A stretch of 34,807 nt of DNA from Alphaproteobacteria bacterium (lineage in GTDB: Bacteria; Pseudomonadota; Alphaproteobacteria; UBA8366): the NCBI GenBank assembly GCA_029861675.1, contig JAOTYV010000010.1:1-34807 (forward strand). Reading direction: 5' to 3'. A program made the position numbers and the translations under genes. The notes under the pieces were generated by a model, which was not told where the DNA came from, did no database searches, and saw only the letters and a list, made by a program, of their open reading frames with translations. Of this stretch, positions 25,331 to 32,516 are shown one piece after another. Position 1 is the first letter of the stretch. Every line of letters starts with the position of its first letter.

Positions 25331-26221
25331 CTACTTGTTCCTGCGTCGCGCAATGCTCGCCCGTGTCTTGAAAAACAACTGGTTGCCCAAAATCGCTTCA
25401 CGGATGAACGCGTAGTCTTCGTCGCTGCCCACGAGGAACCCATCCTTCGCCAAAGACTTCATCGCCTTTGAGTTGTTCAGGGTAAGCAACGCTTCCCGCA
25501 GCAGTCTGATTTGCAGATCGGGAAGGCCGCCGCGGGCGATCCAGGGCTTGGTAACGTTCGGAAACTTCGCAATGGCCCGCAGGGGTACACCATCTTTGAC
25601 GAGTTTCATGAAGGTGCTTTCTTTCAAGGCACCGGCGGCAAACCGGCCGGCGCCAACCGCGGCACCAACGGCGTCATGGCGCCCGAGATATTCGTAGTGG
25701 CCCAGATCGCCCACCTTCATGCCGTGGCGCAGCAGATGTAACTGGGCGAGATACCGGCCGATCGTCGAACGTTCGTCGCCGAAGGCAAAGGTTCTGCCGC
25801 GCAGCTGCGTGACTTCCGTAATCTCGCTGTCCTTGTCGACGCAGATGACGCCGTTGAAGACCTTGCTGCCGTTATTGCTTTCCACAGCGATGATTTTTAT
25901 GCGCGGATCGCCGTTTTTTGCCTCGATATAGGACGCAGGGCCGAACCGCGCGAAGTCCACCTTGCCGGTAACCAGATCCTTGACGCCCTGCTCGTACGAC
26001 TTCGCGACGTGCATTTGTATCCGGATAGGACCCTTGTGCAGGCCGGCCATTTGCCGCTCGAGCGCGTTCAGCACCGGACGGAACTGCCGTACCATGGAAG
26101 ACGGCTTGTCGGAGGAGTAGACGCCGAAGGAAAGCGTAATCTCGCTTTTGGCGTAAGCATCCAGTGAAAACCCGCCCAACAGCACGATCAAGGAAGTCAA
26201 CCGGATGAGCGACGAGCGCAT
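25331..26221 (-). CDS. PhnD-like periplasmic substrate-binding protein (phosphonate/oxyanion-type fold)
   Basis: 296 residues from the ATG at 26221, chosen because it has an AGGAG site and begins a signal peptide (MRSSLIRLTSLIVLLGGFSLDAYA, read in parts; cleavage near residue 24). Seen: ITLSFGVYSSDKPSSMVRQFRPVL opening, LVTGKVDFARFGPASYIEA (the typical PhnD turn), LRGRTFAFGDERSTIGRY with the SxSG-like anion loop, and GALKESTF. Family knowledge: PhnD-type proteins bind phosphonates, phosphite and similar anions, and PhnD-like domains are also the sensor part of kinases such as TtrS. No permease or ATPase gene is adjacent; a kinase is, so a sensory job is the better guess. Confidence 0.9.
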   Translation of the reverse strand: MRSSLIRLTSLIVLLGGFSLDAYAKSEITLSFGVYSSDKPSSMVRQFRPVLNALERQMAGLHKGPIRIQMHVAKSYEQGVKDLVTGKVDFARFGPASYIEAKNGDPRIKIIAVESNNGSKVFNGVICVDKDSEITEVTQLRGRTFAFGDERSTIGRYLAQLHLLRHGMKVGDLGHYEYLGRHDAVGAAVGAGRFAAGALKESTFMKLVKDGVPLRAIAKFPNVTKPWIARGGLPDLQIRLLREALLTLNNSKAMKSLAKDGFLVGSDEDYAFIREAILGNQLFFKTRASIARRRNK

Positions 26222-26237
26222 GGCGACAACTCCTGCC

Positions 26238-26328
26238 GAATTTTTGCAGCGCATAATGTGTTGATACGCGCCAAGGAGTGAAAAATTCATAAAATTCCGG
26301 GTTTTCGAGCGATCGATAAGATCGATCG
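26238..26328 (-). promoter_or_regulatory. Leader with inverted repeats before the PhnD-like gene
   Basis: Two perfect inverted repeats: CGATCGAT/ATCGATCG (26310-26317/26321-26328) with a three-base loop, and GAATTTTT/AAAAATTC (26238-26245/26281-26288) enclosing 35 bases. They lie between the fusion-gene stop (26355) and the PhnD-like start (26221). The first could be an operator or hairpin; neither is followed by a convincing T-run. The second sits only 17 bases from the start codon and could affect ribosome access. Confidence 0.4.
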
Positions 26329-26354
26329 GTGCCCGAGACGCCATTGCGTTACAA

Positions 26355-29300
26355 TTAAACATTTTTATGCCCTCCCGCCTTGCTCTCAATGGTAGCGGTA
26401 GAGCCTTCCACGTTGCCGTCCGGATCTAAGTCGTCCTCCGAGGGATCGGCGCGTTCGATAACCTCGATCGTGCCATCCAGGTTCAATTGCAGCAGATCAC
26501 CGGTATTGATCCGGAATTCCGCGCCTTTCACCCCGACAATCGTATTGATGTTGTATTCCCGTGCGAGGATCGAAGTGTGGCTGAGCCAGCCGCCGACTTC
26601 CGTCACGATCCCCTTGAGGCGCGGGAAGACGGGCGTCCAGCTCGGATGCATGTATCGCGCAACGGCGACCTCGCCATCCTCGACCATATCGATTTCCTGG
26701 CTGGTCAAAACCCGGGCGCGACCCGTGATTGGGGCACTACCAGCAACCAGCACGCCGCGCAAATCTTCGCCCGCATCGATGTCTTCGTCGGGATCGCCGG
26801 CCGGCGACAAACGCTCTAGCTGACGGAGCGTCAGGCTTGTCGGAAGCGGCGGGAGTGACTCGAACTGTTCGGCGGCGGCACGGCGATAATCGATCAACGC
26901 GACCAATTCATCGTGAGCACCCGTGTCCCGCAGCTTCTCCAATTCATCGATCTTGAGATAGAAGATGCCGCCCTCAAGCTCCAGGCGCCGGTCCAGTTCG
27001 ACCAGCATCTGGCGGATGACCGAGATTTCACGCAAGGAGTGATTCTTTGCCTCTTCCTTGAGATTTTGGAATTTTCGGGCGCGCGATACGGTGATCGCCA
27101 GCGTGGCGTCGTCCGGCAATTCTGCGCTTTCCGGGCTATTGCCGTCCAGGGCGGTCATCGACGCGGCACTCTCGAGCAACTGCTCCATCAATTCCGTATC
27201 GTCGCGGTAGCGCGGCTGCGCCAATTCGTAGTCGATGGTGGCCCGGTGTCCGAAGACCGACAGAAATTCTTCGACCTTTTCGCTGTCCGAGCGGGGTCCG
27301 CCCAGCAGGCTCATGGCATAATGGACGATCGTCTTGGGTCCCTGTCCCAAATACGCACCGGTCGTCAGGCCACGCTTGCTGAGGGCGCGTTCCGCCGCAC
27401 GCATATAGAAGTCGGCGGTAATATTGATAACATCGACCTGAACATGCGATTCATGGAAATACCGGTCGCAGGTGTCGTCGAGCAGATCGACAAGATCGTC
27501 GGTCGGCAGACGCTTGCAATCCATCGCTTCGAGGATCCGCAAATCGGACAGGTAAGCCGGCAGGAAATTCTCGCGGAATTCATGCTCCAGCGTCTCGGCG
27601 CCACGCGACAACCGGAAGGATGCCAGTGGACCAAGTCCCTTGCTGGAACGCCGATGCGTTTCGGGAACATTGACATAGAGGCCGCCGAAAACGGATGCGG
27701 TATACGGGGGCGCGTCTTCGCCGACATTGTAGGGAACGCCGAGTTTACGACATGCCAGATCCACGCTCCCACCGGGCTGCCAGAGGGCTTCCATGAAGGA
27801 CGCGCTCATCGGAGTCGGCCGCGGCAACAGCTCGGACAACTCGTTCTGGGCCAGAATTGTTCCTTCCATGTCGCCGGATCGGGCGATCTCAAGCAAGCGG
27901 TGACGTTCCGCCTCAAACAGGCTGGTCGGGGTCACCTCGCTCTGTGTCCGCGCCAGGACGGTAATATTACGCGCCTGCAGAATGAAGAACCGGCCGTCCT
28001 TAAAGGCCCATTCAATGTCCTGGGATTCGCCGAACAGCTCCTCCACCTGTAGTCCAAGTTCGATCAGCGGCATCAGGTCCATCGGCGGGATCGCATCATC
28101 CAGCGGTTTCCGGCTGATACGGCCGAATGCGAAGGAAGTCGGCTCCTCGGTGCCACTGGCAAGTTTATCGCCAAGGCCGTCGGTCATCTCCACAAGCAGC
28201 GTGCCGCTTTGCATCGGGTGCTCGGTGAACAGGATGCCAGCATACTCCGCATCGACTAATTCCTGGACGATCACGCCGCCGCCCGCAGGCTCGTCATTCC
28301 CGTAAAGTTCGGCATCGTTCGTAATCAGCGACACACGCACTGATTCGATTGCCGAGACAAGCGAGTCGGGATCGACATCCAAGATCGAATCGAAGACGCC
28401 GGCATAGCTATGGTCTTCTCCGTCCTCACCGAGGCCCGAGCTGCGCACCGCCATGCGGAACAGTCCTTGGCGTTGGCTAAGCTGGGCGAGGCGGATCGCC
28501 TCATCCTCTTTGAGCGTCGAGCCTGACCCATTGGTCGCAAAGGCGGCATCCGGAACAATCAATCCACCGGGAACCGGCAGGCCGGCTTCCATCATCAGCG
28601 ACAGGCGTTGCGCCTTGGTGCCGACACCGGCAATGCGATGGGCGTTCTTAATAAACTCGACCCGGGGCGCCAAAGGCCTGGGCGCATTCGCACCGCGCGG
28701 GTCGGATTTGCGCATGGCGAATCTGACGCAGACCGTCTGCAACAGCATGAGCGCAAGGCTAAGGATCAGGTACAGCGTCAAAGCGGATTTAAGGGTCGCG
28801 GTGAGCGCGATGAAGAACACACCGACACCAAGATGGAAGAGGAACAGCTTGGTTGTGTGGCGTACCACGTTGATACGAAGCTGAAAGAAGACCAGCGCAC
28901 CCAGCAAGACCGGCAAGGCGAAGGTCGGATCCGGCAGCCCAATATCGGCGATCCAAAGGAACGGGCCGCTGTTCGGCTGCGCCACCGTCGAGACTGCGGA
29001 AAAGAAAGCGACGAGCAGGATCAATTGGAGGACCAAACCCAGCACGTTGCGGGTGGGCGTCAGGCCATTCTCGCGATAGAGCTTCTTGATCGCGTCTTTC
29101 AGGCGTTGCGGATCCCCCTTGAGCTTTTCCTTCAACTCGGAGATACGGTCGGCAATCCGCCGCTCGACGATTTGATCGCGTTCGCTCTTGATGGTGAAGG
29201 GCAGCAGCAGGAACCTAAGGACGGCGAGCACAAGGAAGATTGCCAGCACCATATTGCCGGTGCGGTGCAGCGTCAGCGACAAACCGGAGTCGAACGGCCG

Positions 29301-30521
29301 GCGGATAATGCTGAATACGTTTCCATCGTTGGCGTCGAGCCAGCGTTGAACATGGGGCTTCGCCGCCGAGGCTTGGTAATATTCGTGCGGGACCGTGTAT
29401 CGGCCGCGGAAATCGAATCCGCGCCGGTGCAGGCGGAGTCCGAGAATCTGGGAATAGAAACAGCTCCGCTTATCGTAACACGGCGCAACGATGGGGCGCT
29501 TCGGCAGCTTGGCGAAGGCGGCATCGATTTCCACACTCGTCATCTTGCGCAACGTCATGTTGACAGCCGAGGGCAAATGCCCGGCCTGAAAATCGTCGGG
29601 ATAGCGGACGTCTACAAAAAGCGCGTTCTCCTCAGCGACAAGGGTCTGGACTTCGGGCGTGTCCAGCAATACGTCGTCGTTCGGAAAGGCGGGCAGCGAC
29701 CGAAGCGCTTCCGTCGATTGCGTTCCCGCGATCTGCGCATTGCGGCCTTCCGCTTTCCATTTCTCGAACCCGCCAACGATGAACCGGCAGTCGATGCCGA
29801 CCTTTTTCAACGCGGCGCAGAGCTCGGAACTGCGGTTGCCGGAATGGCACAACAGCACGTTTTTCTTACCGGCGATCTGCGCCTCCTTGGCGCGCGCGAT
29901 CAATTCCGGATAGGGAATATGCGTGAACCCGCCAAGCTTGCCCCCTTCGAGTTCTTCGGCTTCGCGGACATCAATCAAGGAAATGCCGCCGGCGGCTATG
30001 CCATCCGTCAGATTGATGGATGCCAGGAGGCTGTCCAGCTCCGCGGTGCTGATGCCCTGCGGGTGGCCGACCTGTTCGCTAAATGCCAGCGTTTTGAGGG
30101 AGGTATCGCCGACCTTGTTGCCGGCCTCGGTCGAAGACCGCGTCAGATTGGTCCGCAGACGCGTTTCGGTCGCGTCGCGCTCGTTGGCCCACTGCAAGGT
30201 ATTTATGGCGGCCGATCCGACCAGGGCGACGCAGACCACGCCGAGCACCATGCGGGAGGCGCCACCGGCGGCGGCCGTCCTGCGGCCGCGGCGCTTACGT
30301 CCTTGTTGTGAAAACAGCGCACCGCCGACGGCGAGGGTCAGCAAACCGAATATTTGCGCAATGTTTGAGAAAAAGCTCACCATGACGTCCGGCGACGGAA
30401 TCGCAAGCGCCGGCCGTGCGAGAACGCACAGCGTCAAAACAGCGAGGAGCAAGCGCCAAGAATCTTTTCCACCCGTGTGGAGGCAGCGCTTTATAGCGGG
30501 TATACAGCGTGATTTCATCAT
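26355..30521 (-). CDS. Giant membrane fusion: tandem rhodanese - YidC/Oxa1-like core - PEP-synthase ATP-grasp - phosphohistidine domain
   Basis: 1388 residues. Order: membrane segments 22-40, 50-70, 91-108; rhodanese 1 about 157-262 with cysteine loop CHSGNRS (C225); rhodanese 2 about 288-382 with CYDKRS (C348); YidC/Oxa1-like region about 418-605 with the in-membrane arginine (AVLRFLLLPFT, R436), helical hairpin ending RLKDAIKKLYRENGLTP (473-489) and FLWIADIGLPDP (521-532); PEP-synthase-type ATP-binding domain about 618-858 with GVGTKAQRL, RMAVRSSGLGEDGEDHSYAG and SQDIEWAFKDGRFFILQARNIT (in parts); helical unassigned stretch about 860-1250; swinging domain about 1255-1358 with catalytic histidine H1315 in GGWLSHTSILARE. 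The C-terminal PEP/pyruvate barrel is absent. Positive-inside charges (RKRRGRR at 75-81) put the rhodanese pair in the periplasm and the ATP domain in the cytoplasm. Function unknown; no frameshift is needed, one continuous frame covers all. Confidence 0.9.
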   Translation of the reverse strand: MMKSRCIPAIKRCLHTGGKDSWRLLLAVLTLCVLARPALAIPSPDVMVSFFSNIAQIFGLLTLAVGGALFSQQGRKRRGRRTAAAGGASRMVLGVVCVALVGSAAINTLQWANERDATETRLRTNLTRSSTEAGNKVGDTSLKTLAFSEQVGHPQGISTAELDSLLASINLTDGIAAGGISLIDVREAEELEGGKLGGFTHIPYPELIARAKEAQIAGKKNVLLCHSGNRSSELCAALKKVGIDCRFIVGGFEKWKAEGRNAQIAGTQSTEALRSLPAFPNDDVLLDTPEVQTLVAEENALFVDVRYPDDFQAGHLPSAVNMTLRKMTSVEIDAAFAKLPKRPIVAPCYDKRSCFYSQILGLRLHRRGFDFRGRYTVPHEYYQASAAKPHVQRWLDANDGNVFSIIRRPFDSGLSLTLHRTGNMVLAIFLVLAVLRFLLLPFTIKSERDQIVERRIADRISELKEKLKGDPQRLKDAIKKLYRENGLTPTRNVLGLVLQLILLVAFFSAVSTVAQPNSGPFLWIADIGLPDPTFALPVLLGALVFFQLRINVVRHTTKLFLFHLGVGVFFIALTATLKSALTLYLILSLALMLLQTVCVRFAMRKSDPRGANAPRPLAPRVEFIKNAHRIAGVGTKAQRLSLMMEAGLPVPGGLIVPDAAFATNGSGSTLKEDEAIRLAQLSQRQGLFRMAVRSSGLGEDGEDHSYAGVFDSILDVDPDSLVSAIESVRVSLITNDAELYGNDEPAGGGVIVQELVDAEYAGILFTEHPMQSGTLLVEMTDGLGDKLASGTEEPTSFAFGRISRKPLDDAIPPMDLMPLIELGLQVEELFGESQDIEWAFKDGRFFILQARNITVLARTQSEVTPTSLFEAERHRLLEIARSGDMEGTILAQNELSELLPRPTPMSASFMEALWQPGGSVDLACRKLGVPYNVGEDAPPYTASVFGGLYVNVPETHRRSSKGLGPLASFRLSRGAETLEHEFRENFLPAYLSDLRILEAMDCKRLPTDDLVDLLDDTCDRYFHESHVQVDVINITADFYMRAAERALSKRGLTTGAYLGQGPKTIVHYAMSLLGGPRSDSEKVEEFLSVFGHRATIDYELAQPRYRDDTELMEQLLESAASMTALDGNSPESAELPDDATLAITVSRARKFQNLKEEAKNHSLREISVIRQMLVELDRRLELEGGIFYLKIDELEKLRDTGAHDELVALIDYRRAAAEQFESLPPLPTSLTLRQLERLSPAGDPDEDIDAGEDLRGVLVAGSAPITGRARVLTSQEIDMVEDGEVAVARYMHPSWTPVFPRLKGIVTEVGGWLSHTSILAREYNINTIVGVKGAEFRINTGDLLQLNLDGTIEVIERADPSEDDLDPDGNVEGSTATIESKAGGHKNV

Positions 30522-30596
30522 TTCCCAAGCAGCCGATTTGCGACGCGTTACTCGCGACCTCGTTAATCTTAACCGCTTGATTCCGGAGAATTATTC

Positions 30597-30616
30597 GATG
30601 TAATTTAAATTACATC
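30597..30616. promoter_or_regulatory. Perfect 20-base palindrome, candidate operator
   Basis: Arms GATGTAATTT and AAATTACATC with no spacer, 76 bases before the fusion-gene start. A perfect 20-base dyad in an intergenic promoter region is typical of a dimeric repressor or activator site. The regulator is unknown. Confidence 0.6.
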
Positions 30617-30690
30617 ATTATTTTTATAATTATTATTCTGTATTTCGTAATAAAAGCGACAAATACATTAACAAAATGTAAATTTATATA

Positions 30691-30708
30691 GTTAATCTCT
30701 TAATTAAC
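30691..30708. promoter_or_regulatory. GTTAAT-N6-ATTAAC inverted repeat
   Basis: Six-base perfect arms GTTAAT (30691-30696) and ATTAAC (30703-30708); a related GTTAA-TC-TTAAC occurs at 30562-30573. TTAA words recall the alphaproteobacterial CtrA site, but the required TTAA-N7-TTAA spacing is not met, so this is only a suggestion. Confidence 0.3.
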
Positions 30709-30744
30709 CAATAAATTTTATCGAAAGTCGCCATAATTATTATA

Positions 30745-30774
30745 TTGGCAAATTTAATTTGGCAGCCCTATTGA
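30745..30774 (+). promoter_or_regulatory. Candidate promoter of the glutamate-synthase-like gene
   Basis: TTGGCA (30745-30750), 18-base spacer, TATTGA (30769-30774), preceded by a long AT-rich stretch that could act as an UP element. It would give a leader of about 170 bases that carries the two hairpins at 30800-30856. By eye only. Confidence 0.35.
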
Positions 30775-30799
30775 GGACGCTGACGGGAATTTTATCAAC

Positions 30800-30856
30800 G
30801 CGGATGGGTGTCATCCGCTACAGTATCGAGATGGGCCGGTCGGAATTTTCCGGCCG
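30800..30856 (+). promoter_or_regulatory. Two hairpins in the 5' leader of the glutamate-synthase-like gene
   Basis: Hairpin one: GCGGATG (30800-30806), loop GGTGT, CATCCGC (30812-30818). Hairpin two: CGGTCGGA (30837-30844), loop ATTT, TCCGGCCG (30849-30856) with one wobble pair. No T-run follows either. They could be a structured leader RNA; no known riboswitch class is recognised. Confidence 0.45.
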
Positions 30857-30953
30857 AACAAATGATGCGGGAAGGCGCAAGAGCGTGCGCTAACGACTTT
30901 CGCATGCGTGCCAGCATTTGTTGCATATCCAAAATAACGGGGTGGGCGAACTA

Positions 30954-32489
30954 ATGTCGTGGGACTCAATGGTATCGATGTCGGGACTGAATTTTCTGTC
31001 GGCGCTGTTTATTTTTGCCGCCGGGCTGGTCGTTTTTGTCTTGGTCATGCTCTACATCATCGACGTAACGCAGACCGCCGACGCGGTGCGCCGCAATTAT
31101 CCGGTAATCGGCCGCTTCCGGTCTCTTTTCACGACGCTCGGTGAATTTTTCCGCCAGTATTTTTTCGCGATGGACCGCGAAGAAATGCCATTCAACCGGG
31201 CGGAACGGGACTGGGTCTACCGATCGGCCAGGGGTGTGGACAATACCGTCGCCTTCGGGTCAACCCGAAACCTGAATCCAACCGGGACGGCGATTTTCGT
31301 TAACTGCCCCTTTCCCACGCTGTCCGAGGACGCGACCAACGCGCCAAGCCTGACGATCGGCCCCCACTGCCGCACGCCCTATGAGGCGCAATCGATCATC
31401 AATATTTCCGCGATGAGCTATGGCGCGCTGTCGACGCCCGCGGTCCGCGCCCTCTCCAAGGGTGCGAAGCTAGCCAACTGCTGGCTCAATACCGGTGAGG
31501 GCGGACTCGCTCCCTATCATTTGGAAGGGGGGTGCGACGTTGTCTATCAAATCGGCACCGCGAAATACGGCGTCCGCGACACCGACGGCAATCTATCCGA
31601 CGCGAAACTGGAGGAAGCGGGCGCGATCAGCCAGGTCCGCATGTTCGAATTGAAGCTCAGCCAAGGCGCAAAGCCCGGCAAGGGCGGCATCTTGCCGGCG
31701 GCTAAGGTCAACGAAGAAATCTCCCAAATTCGGGGTATCCCGGTTTTTCAGGATTCGATCTCGCCGAACCGGCATCCGGAGATCGATTCGATCGACGATC
31801 TGCTCGATATGATCGGCCGCATCCGCGACGCGACCGGCAAGCCTACGGGCTTCAAGGCGGTGCTCGGCGCCTATGGCTGGATCGAGAATTTGTGCTTGGC
31901 GATACGCGAACGGGGCATCGAATCGGCGCCCGATTTCATTACCGTCGATTCCGGCGACGGCGGCACCGGCGCCGCGCCGATGCCGCTGATGGACAATGTC
32001 GGACTGCCGATCCGCGAATCGCTCCCGATGGTCGTCGACATCCTGTCAAAGCATGGCTTGCGCGACCGGATCCGGGTAATCGCATCGGGCAAGCTGGTGA
32101 CGCCGGCGGAAGTGGCCTGGGCCTTTTGCGCGGGCGCGGATTTCGTCGCATCGGCGCGCGGCTTCATGTTCGCGCTCGGCTGCATACAAGCCATGAAGTG
32201 CAACAGGAATACCTGCCCGACCGGCATCACGACCCACGACCGGCGCCTGCAAAAGGGGCTCGACCCGGAAGATAAGGCGGTGCGGGTCAAGAATTTCGTC
32301 GAGAAACTCCGCTACGGGGTCGGGTTGATCGCACATTCCTGCGGCGTTAGGCAGCCGCGCGCGCTAAAGCGCTATCACGTGCGCCTGGTGCAATCCAGCG
32401 GCCGCTCGATCCCGATGGATGAGCTGTACCCGCCGATCGAGGCCGGCACCGCGCTGCCGGACCAGACGGAGCACGCCGCACAGTCGTGA
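30954..32489 (+). CDS. Membrane-anchored stand-alone FMN-binding glutamate-synthase-like protein
   Basis: 511 residues from the ATG at 30954 (a GGGGTGGGCG stretch lies before it; a TTG at 30918 is the alternative). One membrane segment at about 13-36 anchors it, followed by the glutamate synthase FMN-barrel domain: INISAMSYGALS (150-160), LNTGEGGLAPYH (178-189), KPGKGGILPAAKV (240-252), FITVDSGDGGTGAAP (328-342) and the 3Fe-4S ligands C410, C416, C421 in the spacing C-x5-C-x4-C. Family knowledge: in GltB this domain turns 2-oxoglutarate plus ammonia into glutamate; here the glutaminase domain and the GltD partner are missing, so electron donor and reaction are open. Divergent from the giant fusion gene. 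Confidence 0.9.
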   Translation: MSWDSMVSMSGLNFLSALFIFAAGLVVFVLVMLYIIDVTQTADAVRRNYPVIGRFRSLFTTLGEFFRQYFFAMDREEMPFNRAERDWVYRSARGVDNTVAFGSTRNLNPTGTAIFVNCPFPTLSEDATNAPSLTIGPHCRTPYEAQSIINISAMSYGALSTPAVRALSKGAKLANCWLNTGEGGLAPYHLEGGCDVVYQIGTAKYGVRDTDGNLSDAKLEEAGAISQVRMFELKLSQGAKPGKGGILPAAKVNEEISQIRGIPVFQDSISPNRHPEIDSIDDLLDMIGRIRDATGKPTGFKAVLGAYGWIENLCLAIRERGIESAPDFITVDSGDGGTGAAPMPLMDNVGLPIRESLPMVVDILSKHGLRDRIRVIASGKLVTPAEVAWAFCAGADFVASARGFMFALGCIQAMKCNRNTCPTGITTHDRRLQKGLDPEDKAVRVKNFVEKLRYGVGLIAHSCGVRQPRALKRYHVRLVQSSGRSIPMDELYPPIEAGTALPDQTEHAAQS

Positions 32490-32516
32490 AATTGCGTTCC
32501 TTCCGCGGGATCGTCG

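Larger units (their letters stand above)
30522..30953. other. AT-rich divergent promoter region (432 bases)
   Basis: Lies between the fusion gene (minus) and the glutamate-synthase-like gene (plus). About 30600-30760 is far richer in A and T than anything else in the window. It contains several GTTAAT/TTAAC words (30562-30573, 30691-30708), a perfect 20-base palindrome and, nearer the plus-strand gene, two GC-rich hairpins. No open frame of note. Individual elements are listed separately. Confidence 0.8.

Noticed and set aside
25331..26389. PhnD-like gene starting at 26389 and overlapping the fusion gene
   Set aside because: The extra 56 residues are not a signal peptide, while the ATG at 26221 has a good ribosome site and begins one.
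28608..30311. Plus-strand open frame of 567 codons inside the fusion gene
   Set aside because: Antisense to the rhodanese and YidC-like parts; sequence is Arg/Gln/Asp rich with no recognisable domain.
26355..30521. Fusion gene as an assembly or frameshift artefact
   Set aside because: The frame is continuous, linkers between domains look natural, and the predicted topology fits across all parts; an assembly error cannot be excluded without reads but nothing suggests it.
30691..30708. CtrA binding site in the AT-rich region
   Set aside because: TTAA words are present but not at the seven-base spacing of the known full site; kept only as a generic inverted repeat.
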